This document shows, in pieces, positions 43,306-51,401 of a stretch of DNA of 64,000 nt. A program made the position numbers and the translations under genes. Where the stretch lies: assembly GCF_003234365.2 (NCBI RefSeq), contig NZ_CP126260.1, positions 1,240,001-1,304,000 of the forward strand. Reading direction: 5' to 3'. Origin of the DNA: Curtobacterium sp. MCJR17_020 (GTDB taxonomy: Bacteria > Actinomycetota > Actinomycetes > Actinomycetales > Microbacteriaceae). The notes under the pieces are model-generated. The model had not been told where the DNA came from, did not search any database, and saw nothing but the letters and a program-made list of their open reading frames with translations. Positions within the stretch are counted from its first letter, which is position 1, and every line of letters begins with the position of its first letter.

Positions 43306-43923
43306 ATGACCACCATCGCCGTCGTCTCCGCCGGACTCTCCGAGCCCAGCTCCACCCGCCTGCTCGCCGACCGCCTGGGCGAAGCCGCCGTCGCCGCGCT
43401 CATCGCCGAGGGCACGCCCGCGCACGTCCTGCACGTCGAGCTCCGGCCGCTCGCGCACGAGATCACCGACGCGATGCTCACCGGCTTCGCGGCGCCCGCG
43501 CTGTCCGCCGCCATCGCCGCGGTGGTCGAGGCCGACGCCGTCGTGTTCGTCACGCCGATCTTCACGGCCGGCGTCAGCGGTCTCGCGAAGTCGTTCCTCG
43601 ACGTCCTCGACAAGGACGCGCTCGCCGACCTGCCCGTCCTGCTCGGCGCAACGGGCGGGACCTCGCGACACTCGCTCGCCATCGACCACGCCCTGCGTCC
43701 GGTCTTCGCGTACCTCCGCGCCGCGGTGGTGCCGACCGGCGTGTTCGCCGCGACCGACGACTGGGGGAGCGACGGCGACGCCGCGGCCCTGGACGGACGC
43801 ATCCGCCGGGCCGGAGCGGACCTGGCCTGGGCGATCCGGGCCTCCCGGCGGGCCCCGCAGGAAGCCGACGCGCTCCCCGCGACCGCGGACTTCGCGAGCC
43901 TGCTCGGTGGCCTCGGCCACTGA
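43306..43923 (+). CDS. NAD(P)H-dependent FMN reductase (flavodoxin-like)
   Basis: A 205-residue flavodoxin-fold reductase: MTTIAVVSAGLSEPSSTRLLADRLG (phosphate-binding loop), ADAVVFVTPIFTAGVSGLAKSFLDVLD and LLGATGGTSRHSLAIDHALRPVFAYLRA, the pattern of the CE1759-type FMN reductases. These supply reduced FMN to two-component monooxygenases, but none is adjacent. It lies just before the flavin/heme operon and is separated from it by a terminator, so the link is only positional. Confidence 0.85.
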   Translation: MTTIAVVSAGLSEPSSTRLLADRLGEAAVAALIAEGTPAHVLHVELRPLAHEITDAMLTGFAAPALSAAIAAVVEADAVVFVTPIFTAGVSGLAKSFLDVLDKDALADLPVLLGATGGTSRHSLAIDHALRPVFAYLRAAVVPTGVFAATDDWGSDGDAAALDGRIRRAGADLAWAIRASRRAPQEADALPATADFASLLGGLGH

Positions 43924-43934
43924 CGCGGACCGCT

Positions 43935-43979
43935 GACCCCGTGGCCCGCTCTTAGGCGGACCACAGGGTTCGTGGGGTC
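43935..43979 (+). terminator. Terminator-like hairpin after FMN reductase
   Basis: GACCCC/GGGGTC outer stem (43935-43940, 43974-43979) and GTGGCCCGC/GCGGACCAC inner stem with one mismatch. Confidence 0.65.
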
Positions 43980-44049
43980 GGAGTGCGGCCGGCTGGCGGC
44001 TCGCTCATCGGTGGGCTCGGGAACCTCGTCATGACGACGAGGAGGACCG

Positions 44050-44433
44050 ATGGACACCAGAGGCAACGGCAAGCGATCCGCACGGGTGACGAGTGCGCTC
44101 GTGAGCCTGGGCGGACTCGCGGTCGCGACGGTCACGGGTGCAGGGCTGTGGTTCGGGCACGAGCAGGCCAGCACGACGACGACCGACACGTCCACGAGCA
44201 CGAGCACCACGACGGACTCCGGTTCGGGTACCGGGACGTCGAGCGACGCCACCACCGGCTCCGGGTCCTCGTCCTCCTCGTCGTCGAACGACACGTCGAC
44301 CGGTACATCGAACGACACGTCGACCGACTCGTCGACCGACTCGTCGACCGACAGCGGCACGAGCAGCAGCGACACCGGCGTCTCGCAGGGCACCACCGGT
44401 GGGTCGTCCGACACGACGACGACGGGATCGTGA
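44050..44433 (+). CDS. Single-TM protein with Ser/Thr/Gly/Asp-rich tail
   Basis: A 127-residue protein: basic N-terminus (MDTRGNGKRSARVTS), one membrane segment (ALVSLGGLAVATVTGAGLWF), then about 85 residues of low-complexity Ser/Thr/Gly/Asp extending outside. It begins the redox operon, with a GAGGAGG ribosome site at 44039-44045 and a 4-bp overlap with apbE. In related operons this place is held by a membrane-anchored FMN-binding protein with a similar linker, but here no FMN_bind domain or (S/T)GA(T/S) acceptor motif follows. It may be a remnant or a different type of anchor. Confidence 0.65.
   Translation: MDTRGNGKRSARVTSALVSLGGLAVATVTGAGLWFGHEQASTTTTDTSTSTSTTTDSGSGTGTSSDATTGSGSSSSSSSNDTSTGTSNDTSTDSSTDSSTDSGTSSSDTGVSQGTTGGSSDTTTTGS
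44284..44350 (+). repeat. Short coding repeats in the Ser/Thr tail
   Basis: TCGAACGACACGTCGACCG occurs at 44284 and 44308 (24-bp period), followed by CGACTCGTCGAC units of 12 bp. All are in frame. Confidence 0.75.
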
Positions 44434-45389
44434 CCGTGCGCGCCGCCGCCGAGTGGGACCTCTGGACCACGACCGCCCGGGTCGTCCTCGACCACCGCGA
44501 CCGCCGCCACCTCGCCGCCGCCGAGTCCTGCGTGCGCGACGTCACGGCCGCCGTCGACGCCGCGTGCAGCCGGTTCCGCGACGACTCCGAGCTGCTGTCC
44601 CGCGCCGACGAGCTGCTGCGCGGCACCGAGGTCTCGCCGTTGCTGGCGACGCTCGTGCACCAGGCCGTCGACGCCGCACGGCTGTCCGACGGGGACGTCG
44701 ACCCGACGCTCGGCCGACGGATGGTGTCCCTCGGGTACGACGCCGCGTTCGCCGACGCGCCACCGGTCCCGTCGCCCGACGCCGTGGCCCGCGCGCTCGA
44801 CGACCGCCCCGCGTGGCAGCGGATCCTGCTGTCCGGCACGTTCCTGCGGGTCCCCGAGGGCGTCACGCTCGACCTCGGTGCCACGGCGAAGGCCGCCGCC
44901 GCGGACATGGCGGCCGCGAGCATCACCGCGCGGCTCGGCGTCGGTGCCCTCGTCTCGCTCGGCGGGGACGTCGCCACGGCCGGCCCGGACCCCTCCGGCG
45001 GCTGGCAGGTGCGTGTGCAGGACCTGGCGGACGACCCCGTCGACGACGTCCGCATCGCCTCCGGGTGGTCCGTCGCGACCTCGAGCACGCAGAAGCGCCG
45101 CTGGGAGCAGGACGGGACGGCGCGGCACCACATCCTCGATCCGCGGTGGGGCCTGCCCGCCGACCCGGTGTGGCGGTCGGTGACGGTCGTCGCCCCGTCG
45201 TGCACCGCCGCCAACACGATGACCACCGCCGCGGTCGTCCGGGGGCACGGCGCGGTCGAGTGGCTCCGGCAGAGCGGCCGTGCGGCCCGACTCGTCGCCG
45301 CCGACGGTTCGGTGCTGCGGCTCGGCGGCTGGCCGGAGGACCAGGCTGCCGACGGTGCCGTCACCGTCGACGGGGCGGACGCCGCCTGA
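44430..45389 (+). CDS. apbE: ApbE-like FAD:protein FMN transferase
   Basis: A 319-residue ApbE-family enzyme, which attaches FMN to Thr/Ser of extracytoplasmic proteins. Motifs: SRFRDDSELLSR, GDVDPTLGRRMVSLGYD, TLDLGATAKAAAADMAA, GVGALVSLGGDVATAGP, SGWSVATSSTQKRRW, ARHHILDPRWGLPA and VVAPSCTAANTMTTAAVV. Asn replaces the usual Asp in the last motif. No signal peptide is seen, so it is a cytosolic or non-classical form. GTG 44430 overlaps the upstream stop. Confidence 0.88.
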   Translation: MTVRAAAEWDLWTTTARVVLDHRDRRHLAAAESCVRDVTAAVDAACSRFRDDSELLSRADELLRGTEVSPLLATLVHQAVDAARLSDGDVDPTLGRRMVSLGYDAAFADAPPVPSPDAVARALDDRPAWQRILLSGTFLRVPEGVTLDLGATAKAAAADMAAASITARLGVGALVSLGGDVATAGPDPSGGWQVRVQDLADDPVDDVRIASGWSVATSSTQKRRWEQDGTARHHILDPRWGLPADPVWRSVTVVAPSCTAANTMTTAAVVRGHGAVEWLRQSGRAARLVAADGSVLRLGGWPEDQAADGAVTVDGADAA

Positions 45390-45946
45390 TGGACACCGCG
45401 CTCTGGGTGATCGGCCGCGGGACGGGTGTCGCCGCCGTCGTGCTCCTGACCCTGACGGTCCTGCTCGGCATTGTGACCCGTGGCGGACGACCGCTCCCCG
45501 GCCTGCCGCGGTTCGGCGTGCAGCTCGTGCACCGGGACGTCGCCCTGGCGTCCACCGTGTTCGTGGCCGTGCACGTGGTGACGCTGTTGCTCGACACCGA
45601 GGCCGAACTCCGCCTGCTGGACGCCGTCGTGCCGTTCGTCGGTGCGTACCGCTGGTTCTGGCTCGGGCTCGGCACCCTGGCGGTGGACCTGCTCGTGGTG
45701 CTCGTCGTCACGGCGATGCTCCGCCGCGTGATCGGTCCGCGGGTGTTCCGCGCCGTGCACTGGGCCGCCTACGCCATGTGGCCGATCGCGATGGCGCACG
45801 CGATCGGCACCGGGACCGACGGCACCTCCGCCTGGTTCCTGGTGGTCGCCGGGGTCTGCGCCGCCGCCGTCCTCGGAGCCATCGCCTGGCGCTGCACGGC
45901 CGGCGTCACCACGTTCCGTCCGACCCCGAAGGAGGCCCTCCGATGA
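45389..45946 (+). CDS. Ferric-reductase-like transmembrane heme protein
   Basis: A 185-residue protein with about five or six membrane segments. His pairs spaced for heme are LVHRDVALASTVFVAVHVV (14 apart) and RAVHWAAYAMWPIAMAHAIG (13 apart), on two helices, the bis-heme pattern of the ferric reductase-like TM family. It lacks the FAD/NADPH domains of full-length reductases, so electrons must come from partner proteins. ATG overlaps the apbE stop (TGATG). Confidence 0.85.
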   Translation: MDTALWVIGRGTGVAAVVLLTLTVLLGIVTRGGRPLPGLPRFGVQLVHRDVALASTVFVAVHVVTLLLDTEAELRLLDAVVPFVGAYRWFWLGLGTLAVDLLVVLVVTAMLRRVIGPRVFRAVHWAAYAMWPIAMAHAIGTGTDGTSAWFLVVAGVCAAAVLGAIAWRCTAGVTTFRPTPKEALR

Positions 45947-47214
45947 CCCTGACCCACCCGCTCACCGTGTCACCTCCGACCGGCACGCAGCGACTCCTCG
46001 CCGCCCCCGGCCCAGGCCTCGACGCCCACCACCGCACGCACGGGCCGCTGCCGCACGTGGGACCCGGGATCATCGACGAGATCGGTCTCGCCGGGGTCGA
46101 CGGCCGCGGCGGAGCCGGGTTCCCGCTCGCCCGCAAGCTCGACGCCGTGGCGGGCCGGACCCGGCGCGGCAGCCGCGGTGCCCCGATCGTCATCGCGAAC
46201 GGCGCCGAGGGGGAGCCCGCCAGCCGCAAGGACGCCGTCCTGCTCGAACGCGCACCGCACCTGGTGCTCGACGGCATCGTCGTCGCGGCGCTCGCGATCG
46301 GTGCGACCGAGGCCGTGGTCGCCACGAGTGCGCGGCTCGCCGACCGGGTCCGGCAGGCACTCGCCGAACGCACCGACGGCCGGCGCGCCACCGGCACCGA
46401 CCCGGTCGCCATCGAGGTCCGGGCACTAACCCACACCACCTTCGTCGCCGGGCAGGCCACGGCGCTCGCCTCGGCCGTCGCCGGAAGACGAGGCCTGCCG
46501 GAGGACCGTGTCGTACGGCTCGCCGACCGTGGACCGAGCGGTCACCCGACCCTCGTGTCGAACGTCGAGACCCTCGCCCAGGCGGCACTCGTCGCACGGT
46601 ACGGGGCGGCGTGGGCGCGGAGCGTCGGCAGCGCGAGTGCTCCCGGCACCCGTCTCGTGACGGTCAGCGACGTGACCGACCCGGGTGGTGCCGTGGTGCT
46701 GGAGACCGCCGGGGGTGCGCCGCTCGGGCAGCTGCTGGGGGCCTCCCGGCTGCCGGCGGCCGACCCGCGACGGACGCGAGCCGTCCTGCTCGGCGGGTGG
46801 GGCGGCACCTGGGTGCCGGCCGCAGCGCTCGACGCGCCCTTCGACGTCGACGGGCTCGCACCGTGGGGTGCGGCGCCCGGGGCGGGCATGCTGGCCGTGC
46901 TCGACGACCGGACCTGCCCGGTCGGGGTCACCGCAGGCCTCGCCGCAGCGCTCGCCGGGGCGTCCGCAGGCCGCTGCGGGCCGTGCGTGAACGGGTTGCC
47001 GCGGATCGCCGACGTGGTCGCCGACCTGGCCTCCGGGCGTCGGGCGGGCGACCTGGCCGGCGAGGTCCGGCGGATCGCTGCCCTGGTCGACGGACGCGGG
47101 GCCTGCCACCACCCGGACGGCGTCGCGCGGATGGTGCGGAGCGCCCTCGACGTGTTCCACGACGACGTGCAGGCGCACCTGCGGGGCGCGTGCCTGGTCG
47201 GGGGACGACGGTGA
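45943..47214 (+). CDS. NuoF-like FMN/[4Fe-4S] oxidoreductase
   Basis: A 423-residue homologue of complex I NuoF. The FMN/NADH region has GVDGRGGAGFPLARKLDAV and VIANGAEGEPASRKDAVLL, the middle has SNVETLAQAAL, and the C-terminal cluster motif is RCGPCVNGLP (Cys345, Cys348), CHHPDG (Cys388) and a last Cys in GACLVGG. It resembles stand-alone NuoF proteins next to ferric-reductase-like and ApbE genes. No NuoE or NuoG gene is nearby, so it is not part of complex I. Start and stop overlap neighbours by 4 bp. Confidence 0.88.
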   Translation: MTLTHPLTVSPPTGTQRLLAAPGPGLDAHHRTHGPLPHVGPGIIDEIGLAGVDGRGGAGFPLARKLDAVAGRTRRGSRGAPIVIANGAEGEPASRKDAVLLERAPHLVLDGIVVAALAIGATEAVVATSARLADRVRQALAERTDGRRATGTDPVAIEVRALTHTTFVAGQATALASAVAGRRGLPEDRVVRLADRGPSGHPTLVSNVETLAQAALVARYGAAWARSVGSASAPGTRLVTVSDVTDPGGAVVLETAGGAPLGQLLGASRLPAADPRRTRAVLLGGWGGTWVPAAALDAPFDVDGLAPWGAAPGAGMLAVLDDRTCPVGVTAGLAAALAGASAGRCGPCVNGLPRIADVVADLASGRRAGDLAGEVRRIAALVDGRGACHHPDGVARMVRSALDVFHDDVQAHLRGACLVGGRR

Positions 47215-47462
47215 GCGGCGCACCGAGCGGTGCCACCGCCGTCGGTCCCGTCGCACTGCACGTCGACTGGACCCGCTGCCGGGGACGCGGCCTGTGCACC
47301 GAACTCTTCGCCGAGCGGCTGGCGCGCGACGAGTGGGGCTACCCGATCGCGCGGGACGGCGGCGGCACCCGCGACGTGCCGGTGCGGCCGGACGAACGCG
47401 CCGCCGCTGCGGACGCGGTGGCCATGTGCCCGCTGCAGGCATTGCGACTGGTGGAGCGGTGA
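47211..47462 (+). CDS. Three-cysteine ferredoxin ([3Fe-4S] type)
   Basis: An 83-residue ferredoxin with Cys pattern RCRGRGLC (CX5C) and AMCPLQALRL, i.e. three ligands followed by Pro, as in actinobacterial [3Fe-4S] ferredoxins. It is last in the redox operon and probably links the NuoF-like protein to the membrane heme protein. GTG 47211 overlaps the upstream stop. Confidence 0.85.
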   Translation: MSGAPSGATAVGPVALHVDWTRCRGRGLCTELFAERLARDEWGYPIARDGGGTRDVPVRPDERAAAADAVAMCPLQALRLVER

Positions 47463-47472
47463 GCCGGGGTTC

Positions 47473-48687
47473 TCAGTACCAGTGCGGGTTGACGCTCATC
47501 TCGTGGCCCCACGCACCGCACGGCGACCCGTAGGCGCTCTTGATGTAGGCGAGTCCCCAGTTGATCTGCGTGTTCGCGTTCGTCCGCCAGTCCGCCCCGG
47601 CCGCCGACATCTTGTCAGCGGGCAGCGACTGCGGGATGCCGTAGGCGCCGCTCGAGGCGTTCAGCGCGTTCGCCCGCCAGCCGGACTCCTGCGTCCACAG
47701 CGACACCAGGCAGGAGAACTGGTCGTCGCCCCAACCGTACGAGCCCAGGGCGCTCCGCGCGTACGCCTGTGCGGCCGCGGGGTCCACCACGACACCGCCG
47801 GTGCTCGGGTAGCTCGTGCCCCCGCCGCCACTGGCGCTGGTGCTCCCGCCGCTGCCGGTGTCGGCGCTCGCCGAGGCTGATGCCGCCGCCTGTGCCGCGG
47901 CGGCCGCCGCACGCTTGCGCTGCTGTTCGGCCTTCTGCGCCGCGACCTTCTGCCCGAGCTCGTACCCGGCGGCCTGCTCGGCGGTGGTGTCCCGGAGTGA
48001 CGCGAGCTGCGCGTACAGCTCGTCGCTGTGCTGCTCGGTCGACTCGACCGCGGCGTTCGCCACGGCCTCGGCGGACTCCGCCGCCGCGGACCGTTCCTCG
48101 GCCGCCTGCGCACGCGTCGCGCGTTCGGTCTCGGCACGTTCGGCCTGTTCGTGCAGTGACGATGCCGTGCCGGCCGCGACGGACGCCTCGTCCATCACGC
48201 CGGACCACGTGGACGACAGCTGGTCGAGGGCGCCCAGCTGGTAGAGCAGCTGGTCGGGGTTGCCCGCGGTCGCGATCCGGGTGGTCATCTGGTTCGTGCT
48301 GCCGTCGCGGTACAGGTTCGCCGCCAGCTGCCCGGCGCGTGTCTGCGCGCGCTCGGCCGTCTCGGACGCGCGGTGCGCCTGGGCCTGGAGGCTCGTGGCG
48401 GCCTGGGTGGCCTCCGCCAGCTCCGCCTCGGCCGCGTCCGCCTTCGACGAGGCCGTCAGCGCGGCCTGCGACTTCGCCGCGGCCTCGTCCTGCGCCGACT
48501 GCAGCGCGGCCTGCACCTTGGTGACCTCGGCGCGCTTGGCGGTCTCGTTCCCCTTGGCCTGCTGCACGTCCTGCCAGGTCGGGTACTCCGTCGCGGACGC
48601 CGGGACAGCGGTGAGGACCGGGGCGACGAGCGCGCCGACGACCACGGCGGCCGCGACGAGCACGCCCCGCGAGGGGGTGAGACGCAT
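47473..48687 (-). CDS. Secreted coiled-coil protein with lysozyme-like domain
   Basis: A 404-residue exported protein: signal peptide 1-32 (VLVAAAVVVGALVAPVLTAVPASA), a long Ala/Glu/Gln coiled coil (about 40-270), a Ser/Gly linker, and a C-terminal transglycosylase-like domain (SALGSYGWGDDQFSCLVSLWTQESGWRANALNASSGAYGIPQSLP, ending SPCGAWGHEMSVNPHWY). The Glu of TQESGW is the likely catalytic acid. It resembles actinobacterial cell-wall hydrolases of the aggregation-promoting-factor type. It converges with the ferredoxin gene. Confidence 0.88.
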   Translation of the reverse strand: MRLTPSRGVLVAAAVVVGALVAPVLTAVPASATEYPTWQDVQQAKGNETAKRAEVTKVQAALQSAQDEAAAKSQAALTASSKADAAEAELAEATQAATSLQAQAHRASETAERAQTRAGQLAANLYRDGSTNQMTTRIATAGNPDQLLYQLGALDQLSSTWSGVMDEASVAAGTASSLHEQAERAETERATRAQAAEERSAAAESAEAVANAAVESTEQHSDELYAQLASLRDTTAEQAAGYELGQKVAAQKAEQQRKRAAAAAAQAAASASASADTGSGGSTSASGGGGTSYPSTGGVVVDPAAAQAYARSALGSYGWGDDQFSCLVSLWTQESGWRANALNASSGAYGIPQSLPADKMSAAGADWRTNANTQINWGLAYIKSAYGSPCGAWGHEMSVNPHWY

Positions 48688-48752
48688 GGCAGCAGGTTAC
48701 CGAGGCTCGCCCGGCCGTCAGCGAGCCGCGCCGCCGATTCCCTGTGGACTGG

Positions 48753-48968
48753 TAAAGTCCATCGTGTCCGAGGACCGTTTCCCCGGATGTTCGACACAAC
48801 ACTGCGCAGGCCGGGCACGGAGCTGGTCATCGGTGGTGGCTCGCGGGCCGGAACGGTTTCCCGAGTGCTTCTACTGCTGGCCAGACATGCGTCCGGAACG
48901 ATCGGCGCGCACGCACCATCGAGTGCCGTCGCCACGGCCTGCCGAACACACATCAAGGAGGCACCCTT
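48753..48968 (+). promoter_or_regulatory. pnp promoter and long leader
   Basis: TAAAGT (48753-48758) in CTGGTAAAGTCC is the likely -10, giving a leader of about 200 nt. The ribosome site AAGGAGG (48955-48961) precedes the TTG start. PNPase autoregulates via its leader in enterobacteria; that is not shown here, but the length and rare start fit translational control. Confidence 0.5.
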
Positions 48969-51236
48969 TTGGAGGGTCCCGAGATCAAGTTCGCCGAAGC
49001 CGTCATCGACAACGGCAAGTACGGCAAGCGCACCGTCCGGTTCGAGACCGGTCGGCTCGCACAGCAGGCGCAGGGCGCGGTCGCCGCGTACCTCGACGAG
49101 GAAACGATGCTCCTCTCGGCCACCAGCGCCGGCAAGCACCCGCGTGAAGGATTCGACTTCTTCCCGCTGACCGTCGACGTCGAGGAGCGCTCCTACGCCG
49201 CCGGCAAGATCCCCGGCTCGTTCTTCCGCCGCGAAGGCCGTCCGTCGACCGAGGCCATCCTGGTCTGCCGACTCATCGACCGGCCGCTGCGCCCGTCGTT
49301 CGTCGACGGCCTGCGCAACGAGGTCCAGATCGTCATCACCGTCCTGAGCATCGCTCCGGACGAGTTCTACGACGCGCTGGCGATCAACGCCGCGTCCGCG
49401 TCGACGCAGATCTCCGGCCTGCCGTTCTCCGGCCCGATCGCCGGTGTGCGCCTCGCGCTCATCGACGGCCAGTGGGTCGCGTTCCCGAAGGCATCGCAGC
49501 TCGCCGACGCGGTCTTCGACCTCACCGTCGCCGGCCGTGTCGTCACCGACGAGGCGGGCAACGAGGACGTCGCCATCATGATGGTCGAGGCCGAGGCCAC
49601 CGAACACAGCTGGGAACTCATCCAGGGCGGCGCCACCAAGCCCGACGAGGCCGTCGTCGCGCAGGGTCTCGAGGCGGCCAAGCCGTTCCTCAAGTCCCTC
49701 GTCGACGCCCAGGCGAAGCTCGCCGCGCAGTCGGCCAAGGAGATCCAGGACTACCCGGTCTTCCCGCCGTACGCGCCCGAGGTCTACTCCGCGGTCGAGG
49801 CCCTCGCGCTCTCCGAGCTCGGTGACGTCTACAAGATCGCCGCCAAGACCGAGCGCCAGGACGCCGACGACGCACTCAAGTCGCGCGTCAAGGAGGCCAT
49901 CGCGTCGAAGGTGTCGGCGGGCGAACTGCCCGAGGTCGCCAACTCGCAGGTCAGTGCCGCGTACAAGTCGGTCACGAAGAAGGTCGTCCGCGGCCGCATC
50001 CTGACCGAGCAGGTCCGCATGGACGGCCGCGGCCTGGCCGACATCCGTCCGCTCGACGCCGAAGTCGCCGTGATCCCGCGCGTCCACGGTTCGGCGATCT
50101 TCCAGCGCGGCGAGACGCAGATCCTCGGCGTCACCACGCTGAACATGCTCAAGATGGAGCAGCAGATCGACTCGCTGTCGCCCGTCACGAAGAAGCGCTA
50201 CCTGCACCACTACAACTTCCCGCCCTACTCGACCGGTGAGACCGGCCGTGTGGGTTCGCCGAAGCGTCGCGAGATCGGGCACGGCTTCCTCGCTGAGCGC
50301 GCCCTCGTGCCGGTGCTGCCGACGCGTGAGGAGTTCCCGTACGCCATCCGTCAGGTCTCCGAGGCGCTCAGCTCCAACGGTTCGACCTCGATGGGGTCCG
50401 TCTGCGCCTCGACCCTCTCGCTGCTCAACGCCGGTGTGCCCCTCAAGGCCCCGGTCGCCGGCATCGCGATGGGCCTGGTGTCCGACACCGTCGACGGCCA
50501 GACCCGCTACGCGGCACTGACCGACATCCTCGGTGCCGAGGACGCCCTCGGCGACATGGACTTCAAGGTCGCCGGTACCTCGGAGTTCGTCACCGCGATC
50601 CAGCTCGACACCAAGCTCGACGGCATCCCGTCGACGGTGCTCGACGCGGCGCTGAAGCAGGCCAAGGAGGCCCGCTCGGCCATCCTCGGTGTGCTGAACG
50701 AGGCGATCGACGCCCCCGACGAGATGGCGGACACCGCTCCTCGCGTCATCTCGGTGCAGATCCCCGTCGACAAGATCGGCGAGCTGATCGGCCCGAAGGG
50801 CAAGACGATCAACGGCATCCAGGACGAGACCGGTGCCGACATCTCGATCGAGGACAACGGCACCGTCTACATCGGTGCCGTCGACGGACCGTCGGCCGAG
50901 GCCGCTCGTGCGTCGGTCAACGCGATCGCGAACCCGACCAACCCGGAGATCGGGGACCAGTTCCTCGGCACCGTCGTGAAGATCGCCACGTTCGGCGCCT
51001 TCGTGTCGCTGCTCCCGGGCCGTGACGGTCTGCTCCACGTCTCCGAGGTGCGCAAGCTCGCCGGTGGCAAGCGTGTGGAGAACGTCGAGGACGTCCTGGG
51101 CGTCGGCCAGAAGGTCCTGGTCGAGGTCACCAAGGTGGACGACCGTGGCAAGCTGTCGCTCGCGCCGGTCGTCGCCGAGGAGTCGGACACCGACTCCAGC
51201 GGTGCCCGCGAGGAGTCGACGGACGCCACCGTCTGA
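48969..51236 (+). CDS. pnp: Polyribonucleotide nucleotidyltransferase (PNPase)
   Basis: A 755-residue phosphorolytic 3'-5' exoribonuclease. Two RNase PH domains flank a helical domain (first: GRLAQQAQGAVAAYLDEETMLLSATSAG; second: FQRGETQILGVTTLNM, HHYNFPPYSTGE, MGSVCASTLSLLNAGVP). KH (about 600: IGELIGPKGKTINGIQDETGA) and S1 (about 661: LGTVVKIATFGAFVSLLPG) follow. It works with RNase J in RNA decay. The TTG start with AAGGAGG is clear because MEGPEIKFAEAV follows it. Confidence 0.97.
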   Translation: MEGPEIKFAEAVIDNGKYGKRTVRFETGRLAQQAQGAVAAYLDEETMLLSATSAGKHPREGFDFFPLTVDVEERSYAAGKIPGSFFRREGRPSTEAILVCRLIDRPLRPSFVDGLRNEVQIVITVLSIAPDEFYDALAINAASASTQISGLPFSGPIAGVRLALIDGQWVAFPKASQLADAVFDLTVAGRVVTDEAGNEDVAIMMVEAEATEHSWELIQGGATKPDEAVVAQGLEAAKPFLKSLVDAQAKLAAQSAKEIQDYPVFPPYAPEVYSAVEALALSELGDVYKIAAKTERQDADDALKSRVKEAIASKVSAGELPEVANSQVSAAYKSVTKKVVRGRILTEQVRMDGRGLADIRPLDAEVAVIPRVHGSAIFQRGETQILGVTTLNMLKMEQQIDSLSPVTKKRYLHHYNFPPYSTGETGRVGSPKRREIGHGFLAERALVPVLPTREEFPYAIRQVSEALSSNGSTSMGSVCASTLSLLNAGVPLKAPVAGIAMGLVSDTVDGQTRYAALTDILGAEDALGDMDFKVAGTSEFVTAIQLDTKLDGIPSTVLDAALKQAKEARSAILGVLNEAIDAPDEMADTAPRVISVQIPVDKIGELIGPKGKTINGIQDETGADISIEDNGTVYIGAVDGPSAEAARASVNAIANPTNPEIGDQFLGTVVKIATFGAFVSLLPGRDGLLHVSEVRKLAGGKRVENVEDVLGVGQKVLVEVTKVDDRGKLSLAPVVAEESDTDSSGAREESTDATV

Positions 51237-51250
51237 TCCACCCCTGGCAC

Positions 51251-51290
51251 ACGAACGGCCGTCGTCCCTTCCGGGGCGGCGGCCGTTCGT
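51251..51290 (+). terminator. pnp terminator
   Basis: 51251-51268 pairs with 51273-51290 (16 of 18) around TTCC. Followed by CGTTGCGG. Confidence 0.8.
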
Positions 51291-51312
51291 CGTTGCGGGG
51301 TCTTGCGCTGGC

Positions 51313-51382
51313 CCGAGTCTCGGCCTGAGCGACACTTATCGGGCGCCGGAGCGCGAGAAGTGTCGCCGAGCGCGAGACTCGG
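51313..51382. repeat. 70-bp CCGAGACTCGG element, copy E (family 2, inverted)
   Basis: Arms 51313-51337 and 51358-51382 pair at 21 of 25 bases. The reverse complement matches copy D (34676-34745) along its length with 22 exact bases at one end and CGCGCTCCG in the middle. Between convergent pnp and PEBP genes. Confidence 0.8.
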
Positions 51383-51401
51383 ACCGGCGCCTGGCGCGGG
51401 G

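Noticed and set aside
44050..44433. Ser/Thr-rich frame as a spurious low-complexity frame
   Set aside because: It has a ribosome site, a membrane segment and a 4-bp overlap with apbE, so it was kept as a gene.
45943..47214. Complex I gene cluster
   Set aside because: Only a NuoF-like gene is present; NuoE, NuoG and other subunits are absent, and neighbours are ApbE and ferric-reductase-like.
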